DNA from: Brachypodium distachyon
Lineage: Eukaryota > Streptophyta > Magnoliopsida > Poales > Poaceae
Assembly: GCF_000005505.3 (NCBI RefSeq)
Contig: NC_016135.3
Location: forward strand, 12,494,613-12,558,612
DNA: 64,000 nucleotides
Direction: 5' to 3'
Below, piece after piece: positions 11,990-24,472 of this stretch. Under the pieces are notes generated by a model, which saw only the letters and a list, made by a program, of their open reading frames with translations, was not told the DNA's origin and ran no database searches. Each line of letters begins with the position of its first letter. Positions within the stretch are counted from its first letter, which is position 1. Position numbers and translations under genes: made by a program.

Positions 11990-12600
11990 TTAATAAAGAT
12001 AAAAGATGGCTAGGTATAGTTCAAACAGGCCGCGCTTGCAACACCAAAAGCCTAGTGTTATCGACAACACATGAAAATCTAGACCAGTCTTTACCTTCGA
12101 CAATCCCTGCAGCCACGACCGCCTTGCAATCAGTCTCAACGAGGACCGGCAGCTGGGACCATTGAACGCCAGAGCGATCCCTTCCATGCAAGCACACAGT
12201 TCGGCCTCGATTGTGTCATTACAGTGAGCCAAAGCACGACAGGACAAGAAGATCACGGCACCATGTTCATCTCTAAGGATCATGCCTGCACCTGCTGCCT
12301 TCGGCTCCGCAAGAAAGGAGCCATCAATGTTCAGCTTAGGCCAGCCCGCAAGAGGTTTCTCCCAGGTCTTCAGGACAGCCGGAGTCCCCGGGACAGGAGA
12401 CGACGAGTCGACGACCTTGGAAATCAATCACCGGCTGTTTCCCTTTGACAACATCCATGAGAGTTTATTAAGTTTGATATTCACCAGGGAGGTCATATAG
12501 CTGCAAAGGAACCGACTGGAGCCTTCCACATCAGGCAGTGTTGTCGTGCCTGACCTCGTTGCGGGCAAACCAAATGCTCCAAAGCAGCAAAGCACAACAA
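11990..12600 (-). mobile_element. LINE 3' fragment with RNase H-like domain
   Basis: The minus strand encodes an RVT_3-type RNase H piece: WPKLNIDGSF (first catalytic Asp), then GAGMILRDEHG and EAELCACMEGIALA (catalytic Glu region). Just upstream on the same strand (12500-12600) a decayed piece reads LLWSIWFARNEVRH, the end of the LINE zinc-binding domain. This order is known from plant L1 elements with a C-terminal RNase H. It is a truncated, non-functional copy with nothing of the reverse transcriptase left. Confidence 0.7.
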
Positions 12601-12619
12601 TATACGTCAGCTGTCTATA

Positions 12620-13310
12620 AGAGGGTGATACGTGAGAGTTTTTATGAGGTGGAGGGGAGAGAGTAAGAGTCTGTCTACAGATTTATCTATCGGGATTTAT
12701 ATCGAACTAACGTTCGCTCGCTGTGCTTCTCGCGCGACGCGCCTGCCCATCTCTTTCCTCTCGCGGCCTCCTCATCTTAATTCTGCGCGTGCGTCCGCTG
12801 CTAGCTCCCTACCCGCCACCCCGAACTGCCCCAGCCCCTAGCCGCCTCCGCCCGACCTTCGTGCTGCCCCCTCCTCGCCTCCCCGAGCTGCGCAGCCGCC
12901 GCTGCGCTGGCCCTGCCGCGCGCTGCCCCCTCCGCCTCTGCCTCGCACCCCTCCGGGCTGCGCAGACGCGGCCGCGCGCCGCCCTCTCTGCCGCTGCCTC
13001 GCGCCGCAGTCCCCGTGCAGCCCCTCCTCGCGGCCGCGATTTGTCTCCGCCGCCGTGTACGAGTTGTCCCCGTCGCCGCCCCGGTCCCCGTCGCCTCTTC
13101 CGCGCCCCCTCCCCCTGCTGTATCCGCTGACATCATGTTGTTTGTGTTCATTTCGAGTGTCCGTGGGTGAAACGGTTCTCGCCCAAAAGGACGCATCGAC
13201 GGCTTTGTCTTCCCGTCCGGTGTTGGAGGAGAATCACGATTTTGGAGTGGCATGCGGGATGCGGTCGCGCGTGGTTTATTTTAAAATGATGTATCGCGGT
13301 TATTTGTGCT
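12620..13310. other. GC- and pyrimidine-rich spacer, no supported gene
   Basis: Strongly C-rich on the + strand with low-complexity Pro/Arg/Ala frames in several phases. No motif, splice pair or partner exon was found. Composition resembles the 5' UTR region of a retroelement or gene. It leads directly into the tandem repeat array. Confidence 0.3.
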
Positions 13311-13318
13311 TATTTGGA

Positions 13319-14250
13319 GTGACAATTTTTGCTCAACCAGGTTGGCAATTTGTGTATGACATGAAAATAGGATTTGTGTGAGCTCCTTTAAAATGGAGGT
13401 GACACTTTGTATTCCCTACGGGTGACAATTTGTATTCCCTGCGGATGGCAATTTGTATTTAGAAGGTAACAATTTGTGTTCATTAAAGTTCGCAATTTGA
13501 GTTCACTGGGGGCGGCAATTTGCAATTTGTGACAATTTTTGTCATCAGAGGCCGACAATTTGTATTCATTACAGGTGGCAATTTGAATTCACTAGGGGCG
13601 GCAATTTGTGTTCACTGGGGCGGCGATTTGTGTTCATTATAAGTGGCAATTTGAGTTCACTAGGACGGCAATTTGTGTCCACTAGACGACGGCAATTTGT
13701 ATTCATCACAGGTGGCAAATTGTATTCACTGGGGGTGCAGCAATTTGTATTTATAAGGGGTGGCAATTTGGGTTCACTAGTACTACGGGATGGTTAGTTG
13801 TGTTCATTACGAGGTGGCAATTTGTATTCACCAGGAGTCATGTTTTGTGTTCATTACAGGTGCCACTTGCGTTCATTACGGATAACAATTTGCATTCACT
13901 AGGTGCAACATGGAGATATGTGTCGGTGTGAGGTAGGTCCGGATGGTGGTGTAGCTCGAATTGGAGTGCAGAAGATGCGGGATATGATTTTGACCGAAAT
14001 GGACGTATATGGTTATTTGTACTCCCCGCGTCACACACGGAGTATCTATTAGGTTGGCAATTTGTACCTTTATATTAAATGGAGGATGCCAATTTGTGGT
14101 CATTAAGGATGGAAATTTATGCTTAATTAATATATATGGGTGGCAATTCAGTTCATTGGCGTTGATGGGACATAAGGCTTTTGTGAGGTCATTCTGAATG
14201 GAGGTAGCAATTAGTGTTCATTAGAGGCGGCAATTTGTGTTCATAAGAAG
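13319..14250. repeat. Minisatellite-like array of about 23-bp CAATTTG units
   Basis: About 22 imperfect units between 13319 and 13915 follow the pattern GGTGGCAATTTGTGTTCATT or GGCGGCAATTTGTGTTCACT. Roughly six more follow at 14052-14245 after a non-repeat interruption. CAATTTG is the best conserved core. Units ending TTCATTACA and units ending TTCACTAGG partly alternate, suggesting a higher-order period of about 46 bp in the middle of the array. Units vary in length (21-30 bp), so the array is old. No long protein frame is conserved. Confidence 0.9.
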
Positions 14251-14254
14251 AGTC

Positions 14255-14710
14255 ATAGTTTGTGTGGCAACTCTTAGTTTTATTTTCTAATTTGGTTTGA
14301 GATATTATATTTGTGAAATATTAAAGATTTTTAGTTCGCTTTTGATTCATCTCGTGAAGTAAAATCTTGTGGATCATGCCTGCCGTGTCACTGTTGTTAT
14401 GCTAGAAATCAGATATAATATAACATTGCCAGTGCTCTGCTCGGACTCAGATGAAAAATAACGGACTAACATGCTACAAGCTGACCCAACATAATTTGAA
14501 GCTCTCACGAGGGGCCTCGGCCGGACCAAAGCGCCAACAGGTTCGCTGAGCTGGGGCTACAGTGTGAACACCGTCACGTGCGCGGACGATGGCGCGAACG
14601 TACGCGTGCTATAGCGCTAAACAATAGGACGTTACAGACTGCCTTCTTCCATCGTAGGTCTTTAGCGAGGGTGTCTGCAACTCTAATGTTTTTCTTCTTC
14701 GATATGTTCA
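14255..14710. other. Intergenic DNA, nothing recognised
   Basis: No open frame with a motif, no inverted repeat and no copy elsewhere in the window that I noticed. A GC-rich patch lies at 14510-14620. Confidence 0.3.
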
Positions 14711-14711
14711 T

Positions 14712-15340
14712 GTTGGAAATATGAGCAATTCACCATGAGTTTTAATCCATAAAATAGTAGATAGATAAATAATGACGTCAAGAACACATATTAAACTAGA
14801 CATGCTAACTAGTTGAGGATATGAATAGAACATCGAATATGAAAGGAGCAAATCTAAACCATTTGCTAGAACAAAAACTGTAGCAAAATTTTGAATAGAA
14901 AAAAAAACACGTACGATGTCGATCGTTCGTGGTAGCAGCGCTGCCAACATTAGGCTTGTCGTCGAGCAGGTTGGCGATGTCAGGGAAGTAGTCGTCATCT
15001 GGAAAGTGATCGTCAGCGTCCATGATGAAGAAGAAGCCAGTAGTCGCGCTAGAGCGCTCCCCAAAAACCTTATCGCCCTTTTTCCGTACAGAATGTGAAG
15101 AGACAAGGTTTTAGAGGCCTACTATCCCGAACCACGATGTACGCCGCGAGGCGAGATGGGGAAGACTTGAGCGGCGGCGCAAAGCTCTGAAACCAGGTGG
15201 CAGTCGCATAGAGTGTGGCGTATCTCGTGCAAAGCTCTGGAAAGTGAAACAAAGAGCCGCTGAATCGTATTCAATGTCCAGAGCCATGAATCTTATTCAA
15301 TGTCCTAGGCCATGAATAACACGTATTCATGGTGCACTAG
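14712..15340 (+). mobile_element. Possible Copia LTR and leader remnant
   Basis: The segment starts TGTTGGAAATATGAGC, close to the start of LTRs of several Triticeae Copia families, and ends in a GC-rich leader-like part. Near its end a 26-bp unit (TATTCAATGTC...GCCATGAAT) is repeated in tandem at about 15267-15315. No matching second LTR is seen in the window, and no coding sequence is attached, so the assignment is by start sequence only. Confidence 0.35.
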
Positions 15341-15368
15341 TGTAGCCATTAGATTGCACGTGTTCATG

Positions 15369-16236
15369 AGGAAGAGAATTTGTAGATGTGAGTCCCGCAC
15401 CTTCCTCCTCTTCCCTCAACTCGATCCGAAAATCCGGCAACCTCCCAGCTTCCTCCTTCCTCGCCGTTGCCAGCTCGCGCCGCTGGGCAAAGCCTGTGTG
15501 CCATCGGCGGCGGCAGAGCCCTGGATTGTGGGTGGTTTGTGGCGGCGGCACTGACCAGAGTGATGCCCGTGCAGTTCCTGGTGGCTGCCCTGGCCAGACG
15601 ACCAGTTGGTGGTGGCGCGACTTCCCTGTCCGCGTGTCCGACCATGACAACGGTGACGTCCTTGGACATCTCTCTCCTTCCATGTGGCGTTGTCGGGGTA
15701 CTCCCACACCACCCCCGCTCTGTTCCCGGGTGAAAACCCAAAGTGTTCGGACTGGGCGGCAGCGGCGCTGGCAGTGTCGTTCTCCCCATTGGGTGCGCCG
15801 TCGGGGGAACACTTCATCTGCGAGCATGGGGGTCTTGGTGGATGGCTGCGCCCTTGCTGGTCTTGCTCTGGTTTGCGTCGTTGTTTCCAGGCCTGGCAAG
15901 TTCAATATATTGTTCTTTGTCTTGAAGATGGGTTGGTGGAAGACGGTGGTGGCAATTTCTTAAGCATGAGCATACGGCACATGTTTGGAACTAGCTTGAC
16001 CGGTTGCCTTCGTGGCCTCCGGATTTAGATGTTGCGCGGTGGTGTGCTATCATGGCATACGGCCCTGATATTGGCCACACCCTTTCATTAGGATAGTCGA
16101 TATAGCATGGTGGCTTTGGGTTGTTTCGACCGATGTATTCATTTGCAGGCTTGTTGAATAAGTCAATATGTGCATCAATTTTTGATGCAGAGGCCGGGGG
16201 TTCAACCTCCTTTTCGGAAAAAATGTACCACTACAT
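15369..16236 (+). mobile_element. Short non-autonomous L1-like retroelement
   Basis: An 868-bp unit begins in a C-rich segment, as LINE 5' ends do, and ends in a typical plant LINE 3' end: TGCATCAATTTTTGATGCAG, then a run of CCGGGGG and an A-rich tail (GGAAAAAA near 16218-16223). It is flanked by a 28-bp direct repeat with two mismatches (15341-15368 and 16237-16264), which reads as a target-site duplication. No endonuclease or reverse transcriptase domain is present. It looks like an internally deleted LINE mobilised in trans. The very long duplication is unusual. Confidence 0.6.
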
Positions 16237-16264
16237 TGTAGCCATTAATCTGCACGTGTTCATG

Positions 16265-18013
16265 GTCCATTCATGGATTATACCATTTTCCACACAAAAG
16301 GAATAAAACTCATTGGAAAAATACTCTCTACCATGATCGGACCTAAGCCTCTTGATCTTGCGATCGAGTTGGTTTTCTGCTTTGGTTTTATAGTTCTTGA
16401 AGTAATTCAAAGCCTCATCTTTTGATTTCAGAAGATACACATAACTGTGTCTAGTGGAATCATCAATGAACCTCATATTATTTATTTCCACCTTTGTCAG
16501 CACACCATTCATCTCACAAAGATCTAAATGTATAAGTTCTAGTGGTGCCAAATCTCTTACTCCAACAGTCGTATGAGACTTGTGAGGTTGCTTTGCTTGC
16601 ACACAAATTTGGCACTTAGTTCCCTTAACAATGGTGAAATTAGGGATTAAACTCATTTTGGCTAGCCGCGTCATGCAACCAAAGTTAATATGACAATGAC
16701 GTGAATGCCAGATATTTGATTCACTATTGTTGCAAACATGGTTCACAACTTTATTACAAACATCTGACAAAGATAGGCGGAACATGCTTCCGCACTCATA
16801 GCCTTTAGCAACAAAAGTTGCAAACTTGGATACTACAAATTTGATGGACTAAAAAACAACCTTGTAACCATCTGGACACAGAAGAGAACCGCTAACAAGA
16901 TTTTTACTGATGGAGGGCACATGATGCACGTTCTTCAGATGCACGATCTTTCATGAAGTGAACTTCAGGTCGACCGTACCAACACCACGAACAGAAGCAT
17001 GAGAACCGTTGCCCATCAGCACGGGGGGAGTCCCTATGACCTGATAAGAAGAAAACATGAAAATATTAGCACAAACATGTACGTTACAATAGGAAATATA
17101 CCGTACCCAGAATATTTCATCTCAGTATCACCAATGACAACATTAGCAGTCTTGCCGCTCTTCTGCTGACGCTTGTCAAAGCGATTGGGGCAACTAGGAG
17201 CCCAGTGATCAGGATCGCCACAAACATGACAAACTCCTTTCCTCTCCTCAGTCTTCTTCTTGAAGTTGGTAGACTGCGAGGCCTTGTATTTGCCATCAAA
17301 CTTTCCCTTGCCCTCAGACAACTTGTTGTTCTTGAACTTGTGGCGTTGGAAGTTTTTCTTCTGCACCAAATTGGCACTAGAACCTTCATCGGCACCTCGA
17401 GCACGTGTGTAATTTTGCTCTCGCCTTCTCTTCCACATCAAGAGACCCAATGAGATCCGTGACAGAGAACTCTTGTCTCTTATGCTTCAAAGAAGTAGAA
17501 AAATTCCTCCATGAAGGAGGAAGCTTGGCAATGATGCCTCCGTTAACAAACTTGTCCTGTTAAACACAAGTGAAGTGCTCGAGTTCCTTGACAAGAGAGT
17601 GTATCTCATGAGCCTGCTCAACCACGGAGCACTCACCACCTTGTAGTCATAGAACTGTTCCATGACATACAACTCACTGTCTACGTCCGAGACCCCAATA
17701 TTGACCTCGAGCGCACCCCACATGTCCTTGCCATTTTCAAATGACATGTACGAGTCAACAATGTTCTCGCCAAGAACACTGAGAAGTGCCGCCCTAAAGA
17801 GGGTGTCGGATTTCTGAAAAGCTTCTTCCTGAGCAGTTGTATGCTCTCCCTCAGGTTTTCCAAGAGTGACGTTATAGCAGCTCATGGTTTGAAATCAGAG
17901 AACTACTCTGATACGCCATCTCTTATAATGCGCGGCCTCAAAAGGCGGCTTCATTGATGCAGCAAAGCCACTCGGTGTAAATTGCCTATAATAAGGTTTT
18001 TGGATTGTTGAAA
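16265..18013 (-). mobile_element. Truncated Ty1/Copia retrotransposon (gag, integrase)
   Basis: On the minus strand, in order: a UBN2-type gag start (about 17885-17487), a CCHC zinc knuckle (CHVCGDPDHWAPSCP, near 17220-17180), then a GAG-pre-integrase piece and integrase core (16785-16270; IWHSRHCHINFGCMTRL, CQICVQAKQPHKSH, DLCEMNG, RSDHGREYFSNEF). A primer-binding-like TATCAGAG occurs just before gag at about 17910. There are several frameshifts. The integrase stops after GIIHE and reverse transcriptase and RNase H are missing. The right end is cut by the Gypsy LTR that starts at 18014. Confidence 0.85.
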
Positions 18014-18602
18014 TGTCGCACCAGTGGCCCACGGGGCCCCACTGCTACGGGACGCGTGGGTCGCAACTAACGAGACCCCGCTAGCCCGGCTCCTCGGGAG
18101 GTGCGAACCCGGGAAGCTACCAGCTCGCTCCCTCGCAACTTGCCGGGCAACGGTACCGGGGCACCTCCCGGGTACTGGAGCTTTGGGGGGTTGCAGGTGG
18201 GGCCAACGGAATAGTGGAGACAAGACGAGACAGCGGACGCAGTGAATTTAATGCACCGACAGGAGTCACATCGGCAGGGCTTGTCTTGCCCAACAAGTCT
18301 AGAGAGGCTACCCTAAGAGAGATTTTATTTACAATGCACAGTGGCCTAGGCGCTGCATGAAGCCCAGCGTGGATCTATAGTAGAGTAAGTTTTGTGGCAA
18401 TGACACGTGTGTAGTTAACGTGTCACGTTGCATGCATCGGCACAGGGTATCCCCTTGTCTATAAAAGGAGGACCAATCCCATCGCTCAAAGGGTTTGAAC
18501 CCTAGTCAGTAACAAGAAGTATTCCATCCATTCATAGAAGAATCCCTGAGAAGAACAAGTAGCCCACCCGGGAACCCAGTGCCGGAGACCCGTGCTCCAA
18601 CA
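18014..18602 (+). repeat. 5' LTR of Gypsy element 1
   Basis: The 589-bp LTR starts TGTCGCACCAGTGG and ends CTCCAACA (TG..CA). It carries a TATA-like CTATAAAAGG near 18459. Directly after it (from 18605) is the primer-binding region TGGCGCGCCAGGTAGG, typical of Gypsy elements of this kind. The LTRs at 27248 and 29204 share the start TGTCGCACCAGTGG and the motif ATAAAAGGAGGACC but have diverged in between, so they belong to related, not identical, elements. Confidence 0.85.
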
Positions 18603-18697
18603 TCTGGCGCGCCAGGTAGGGGGGCGTGCAGAGAACTTCGGGTGACCGCTGGCGTCATCGGCTTCTTCACCAACGACATCGTCTACGTTAGATCGCC

Positions 18698-21278
18698 ATG
18701 CCGCCCAAGAAGGCATACGAGCCCCGGGTCGACTTGCACGACACGCTGGCCATGCGCACTCGATCCCACGACGCCGAACGCGCGTCACAAGGTCAAGGGG
18801 ACTGGGGGTCCCCTCAACGTCAACAACCGCAGCAGCAGCCCCAGCTGCCACCGGCACCTGCTCGGGCGTCGATGGACAACCGTCCGAGGGGGCCTACGGC
18901 GCCTAGGGCCGGAGCCAGCCGCACGGGCGACCTCAACGTCGCACGTGCCAGCCAACAAGTTCACTCGCGGGCTGAGGACGCGCAGCAACAGCTGCGTCAT
19001 GACCACCGCGCGTCGCGTTCGACGCCAGTGGGATCTCGGCCCTCTCACCCGAGGGCACCGGGCGATCGGGCGGACGGCAGCAGGTCTGAGAACCGTCAGC
19101 CTCCCGCCCAGACCCCAGCGGAAGCTATCATTGCAGCGCGTGTCATGGTGCGCTACAAGCCGCCGCAGGGCACGTCGGCGCACGACGTGGGGAGCGCGGA
19201 GTTGGACGCGCTCCTTGTGCTCGCTGCCCAACAGCCACGAGGTGAGGGTGGCCCGACCGGTTCGGGCCAGGGACAGAACCCGGGGCGTGGAGACGCACCC
19301 CGCCCCTCGGGATATGGAGAGCATCCTCCACCCTCGGGAGGACAACACGCAAGGATCCCGAGGACTACTCGGACTCGTCACCGACCATCACGCCAGGTGA
19401 CGTGCCGCCAGCAAGAAGATCTCCGCCAGCGCTTGCAGCACCGACGCGAGATGGAGCACCAGCGCCCAGAGGAGCAGGAAGACGCTCCCATGGGCGCCGA
19501 TGACGGCTGCGCCGCGTCTCCCGCGAGCTGCGCAAGGTGACATGGCCCCGCAAATTTCGAGCGCCAGCGCTCGGGACGTATGACGGGACCGTGAACCCCA
19601 AAGAATTCCTCCTGACCTACACGTTGGGCATGCATGATATCGGTGCTGACGACAAGGTCAGGGCCAACTGGTTCCCGATGGTCCTGAAAGGATCAACGAG
19701 GACCTGATTGCTCAACCTGCCCGCCGGGTCCATTGCCTCCTGGGCTGACCTGCGCGAGCAGTTTGTGAACGCGTTCTAGGGTGACTACAAGCGTCCGGGA
19801 ACCATGGCGGAGCTGCACACAGTGGTGCAGAAGCCGGGGGAGACGTCGCGGGACTTCACTAACAGGTTCTCCAACATCTCCTACTCCATCCCAGAGGCGG
19901 AAGCGGCCGCCATCATCAACATGTACGCCATCAACATCCGCGACCCGAAGATGCGTGAGAAGCTGAACACGCACTGGATCCGGACTACCAGGGATCTCTA
20001 CGCTCTCGCGCACAAGTGCGTGATGGCCGAGAAAGGGCGCCTAGCGCCCGAGTGTGCCGCCAAAGTGGCGGCGAACCCGCCTGAGGGCTCCGGGAAGAAG
20101 GGCTCCCGGAAATGCGGCGGGAAGCAAGTGCTTGCCGCGGAACCGGGGGCTCCCTAGAGGCCCACCAAGAAGGCGGCATCGGCGGGAGCATCGGGTAGCA
20201 AGCTGGCGGCGGCCGCACGCTGCCCCATCCACACCAACGCCACCCACGACGCACAGGACTGCCGCACTCTTCAGACCATCAAGGAGAAGCGTGAGCAGCG
20301 TCACGAGGAGCGTCGTGCTGCCGGGGCCTGCTTCAACTGCGGGGATATCGGGCACCTCTCCCTAGACTGCCCGAACAACCCCCGCAACGGAGCGGGCCGG
20401 GGCGTGGCCAGCGGCGGCGACAAGAGAAAACCCGCGGGGGGTCGCGGTCACGCCCGCGGCGGCAAGGACCGTCCTCCACGGGGACGCGACAAGCCTCGTG
20501 CCAAGCAGTGCGAGGACGATTGCAGCGCCAACGCCGACGAGCCCGGCTTCCAGGAGCCCCGCAAAGTCGCCCGCATCCACGAGAGAGCCTATGCTCTCAC
20601 GTCTCATGCCGCCATGAAGCGGCTCACTCGTGAGGTCTGCGCCCTCCTCCCCAGTGTGAAGGTGCAACAACCGTTGAGGTGGTCGCGTGCCGAGCATCCG
20701 ATTCGTCCCTTCGGATTAGGGGTATTGCCCCTCGTGGTCTCACCAATCATAAACAACGTGACGGTGACCAAGATTCTGGTGGACAACGGGGCGAGGCTTA
20801 ACCTCCTGTCCGCCAAGTTGGTGGAAAAGCTTCAGCTACCTCTGGAGAAGATGAAGCCCACCGACCCGTTCCGGGGGATCAACCTCGGAGTGGTGCAGCC
20901 CATGGGCGAATCACGCTCCCAGTGACTTTCGGGTCCCGGGAAGCGTTTCGGACTGAGCACGTTGTCTTGAACGTGGCTCCCATTGCCGTACAATAGGATT
21001 ATTGGTCGGCCGGCGCTGATCAAGTTCATGGCGGCAACTCATTGTGCCTATCGCGTGATGAAGATGCCGTCAACATACGGTGTACTCTCCATCAAGTGCG
21101 ACCTGAAGGACGCTGCTTGGTGCGTGGGCGAGGTCGTAAAGACCTCCGCAGTGGCGGATTCCGGCGACGACGACGTTTCTGGGAGCGAGGATCCACTTGC
21201 GGACGAGCAGCCCGCACAGAAGAAGGCGCGAGCCGCTCCCGGGCAGGATGCTGGGGGTAGCACCAGCTCCAGCCCGCG
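18698..21278 (+). pseudogene. Gag and protease of Gypsy element 1 (broken)
   Basis: Gag begins at 18698 (MPPKKAYEPRVDLHD), shifts frame near 19540 and again carries stops near 19705 and 19780. The conserved gag core (PETSRDFTNRFSN-like, SIPEAEAAAIINMYAINIRD) is read at 19804-20157, and a CCHC knuckle (CFNCGDIGHLSLDCP) at about 20331-20375. The protease region follows (ILVDNGARLNLLSA, 20780-20821). The motif is D-N-G where active retroviral-type proteases have D-T/S-G. Stops at 19778, 20158 and 20925 make the copy dead. Coding resumes at 24473 behind the nested element. Confidence 0.88.
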
Positions 21279-24200
21279 TGTAACAGCCCGAGACCAACCC
21301 TTTTTCTTTTAAACCCTTTTGGACTGTTTTGTAATTTAATTATCTTCATTGTCGTGTCATGCTCATGCCATCATCTGCATATATGCCATGTCATTAGCAT
21401 CATCTCACATGTCGCTTGCACAAAATGTCATTTCTTTTGTGTTGTCATGTGCTTGTCTTTTGTTGTGCTTGTAGAAGCCTAAAATTATTTTATAGAAATC
21501 CTATTTTGGTTTGACAAATTAATTCGGATTTAATTAAACCTAGCCCCTTGCCTCTTACCTTTTTACGAAAAGCTCAATTTGCAAACCTATATTTTTGGTT
21601 GAAGTTTTTGTTGGTCCAAAAACCCACTATCATCTGCTCTTCTCCCTGCTGCAGCGCGCCCTCCATCTCACCTGCTCCCCAGCGCAGCTCGCCGCCGTCC
21701 TGCAATAGCACGCCACGCCGCCGAGCCACCTCGGCCTGCTGCTCACCCCCGGTACCGCTCTCTGTCCCGCGCCGCCAAGCTGCCTCGCCGGCGCCGCCTC
21801 TCCTCGCTCCCCGCGCCGTCGAGCTCACCACCGGCACCGCCTCCTGATGCTCCGCTCGCTGCTGGCCCATCTCCTCCAGCCCCAGGCCCAAATCGGCCGA
21901 CGCCCAGCCCAGCAAGGACCGGACTCAGCCCGCAAACCCAAGTCCATCAGAAGCTAATCCCATAGCCCTTGCTCCTTTTCTATTTTCTGGAAATCGTTAA
22001 ACCTTGACGTGTGGGCCCTGCTTGTCAGCCGCTGTCCTTGCTGTGTGCTGCTGTTCGCTTGTCATCGCTCCGTGTCGAGTCGCCTCGCTGCTGCGTCCAC
22101 GTGTTGCTGCTGCCGCACTTCATCAACACCGTGGAGACCAACATCGCCTTGGACCCGAAGTGCCATGAACAACTATGACCACGACGATTGTATGACTACT
22201 TCAACCGTACGACTACGTCGGCTACATCGACTACGGACGTGGCACGCTACAAAGGTAAAACCGTGGAGCCACCGTTCTTCGGCGTAGACCCGTAGGTTAC
22301 GATCAATGATATTCATGTGTTGTATGAGATGCTGTGTATATATTGATATTACCGATAGGTGCATGTACCTTGTTGCCATTGGTGTGTGCAACCCCGACCT
22401 AGTCGGATCGTTGTGCTATTCTTGTTAAAGCATGTGTTGCACCTATCCATGTCATTCTCATGCATGATAATACAACTATAATGTTGAGTGTAGTTAATCC
22501 ATTAAACTCTATTCCTTGCATATGGAGTTGTATAGATGTTATGTGTAGTATTTTCGGACTCCATTTAACTTGGTAATTGTATATCGGATTTACTTTCGGA
22601 ATCCTTAGTATGTCACGCATCATCCCTATATGCCACGCATCATTCTTTGATTGCACATATCAATTAACTTGTGTATCTTGCATGCTTATACTTTCCTTTT
22701 GTGTGGTGTATTTGCTTCTTCCTTGCTAGTCTTCGATTTCTACTACGACGACTACCCTTGTGTTCTTCTTTCAGGATTCTTACTCAATTCCGGGCAATTG
22801 AGTACTCTAGGCAAGCAATCCTTCATTGACCATGTTGATTTTACCTATTGCTTCTCCCTCAATCTTGCATTAAGTTACTATCTCAGTCTTGTCACGATGC
22901 CTTTAGGTTGCATAACTTATTAGTCAGCTCTATTTATTGCTCTATGTCTTGTTACTTGTCCTAATACCATGTCACATGTTTGCTTGTTGCCTAGTTCTTG
23001 GTCATTAGAAGTCTTGCTTAGGTTGCGAGTCTAATGTCCTTACTTTGGAGGTTACACAATTGCTACATCCACATGCTATTTTATCTTAAAACTGTGATAT
23101 GTTATTTAACTGTAACAAGGCAACGATGGGAGGCCGTGCTCTAACGCATTGGTGATTTGTTCCATTCGAGCCGGCTAAGGACTGAGATCTCATTTTCGCC
23201 GACCCAAGAAACTTCGTGCTAATCGCTCGTGGGAGAAGATATGGCTTCCCTCTCGGCCTATTACTCGTTTCATAGCTCTTCCAGGGGCCACATAGTTCGG
23301 GCGTTCCATTTCGCATATCGCATATACCCTGGTGTTGTGTTTGGAGATTTGTTGGTACCTTGCATACATATAGGGCTTGCGGCACTAGTCTGGAGTGGTC
23401 ATCCTGCGGGCTCTGAACCGCTACCAGCTGTTCACGCAACTCTTGAGTCCGTACGACGCTTCGGCCGGGCTCTCGTTTCGGATAGGCTCAGTTGGGTTGG
23501 TCCCCTGGATTAGTTGTGGGGCTTGGAAACGTCGTGTCGCCCAATCCTGCCGACACACGCCTTTGTGTGTTCCTACTCAAGTAGCAATAAGGGTTGGGCG
23601 AACGTGCACGGGTAAATTGGCACACCCTTCAGGGATAAATCTTTCGGAAAGCCGTGTCTGCGGTTATGGACGACTTGGTTGGTCATAACTTGATCACAGA
23701 GAACTTAACCAACTTAATCTCAAAAACTTGAGTAGTAATTAGCCTTAATCATGGATATGCTTAAACTGCTTAAGTGTGAGTGCCTTTGGATCATTTCCTC
23801 ACAAGGGGTTGAGGGGTGATATGAGATTGTGTTGTTTGGTGTTTAGTAAATAGGTTAATCACCTTACACCTTGGTAGACGCTTCTCTTCCTCTCATTAGA
23901 CGTTGTTATTAGAGTGTCTCTCCAGATAGTAATGCTGCCGCATAATCCCACCATATATATCCATCCTTTGAGACTGGTTGCATATTTAGTTTAGTTCTCC
24001 CCGTAAGTCTTGCTAGTACTTTGTACTCAGTTGCTTTGCAACATTGTTTTCTTCAGAGGTTCCAGCAGAGCAGGTGAGCCGCTAGCTTCTTCGTAGAGCA
24101 CGACGTAGGATTCGATGTTTAGCCAGGAGATCCAGATCAGGGTTCTGAGACTCGTGGTGGGTTTCCTTCCAGCTTCCAGCCTCTTCAGGCCTTGCTGTAT

Positions 24201-24472
24201 TCTTGTCCGTACTCGGGCATAATTCGACTTCTGTTGATGTAATGATGTAATGTTGGGACATATGTCCTCTCTTTCTAATAATTGTTATTCCGCTCCTTGT
24301 ATGAGCTTTGTAATTACTCTCTTATGTAGAGTTTTGATAATGATACTCATGTTGCAAAACCCTGCGATGAGCACATTAATGCATGTATGTATTGAAGTGT
24401 TTATCGTAGGTTAAGAACCTAAGGCTAGCAATTTGGGGCTAAATTGCATAATTCCGGTCCCCGGGTCTTACA
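21279..24472. mobile_element. 3.2-kb non-autonomous element nested in Gypsy element 1
   Basis: The element starts TGTAACAGCCCGAGACC and ends CCGGGTCTTACA, so its tips are short imperfect inverted repeats (TGTAA...CCCG.GACC). The flanks are CCGCG on the left and GCGCG on the right, a five-base target duplication with one change. The Gypsy frame (SSP then VRKG) resumes exactly across it. The 3194 bp contain no recognisable protein: the left part has Pro/Ala-rich frames (21640-21850), the rest is AT-rich. It may be a solo LTR of a large non-coding (LARD-like) retrotransposon or a DNA element. I cannot decide. Confidence 0.75.

Noticed and set aside
12723..13253. Open frames on both strands of the C-rich block
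   Set aside because: Produced by base composition; Pro/Arg/Ala on one strand and Gly/Ala/Arg on the other, with no domain.
18785..19381. Minus-strand frame of about 200 codons inside Gypsy gag
   Set aside because: It is the mirror of GC-rich gag codons. The + strand frame has the conserved gag start and position after the primer site.
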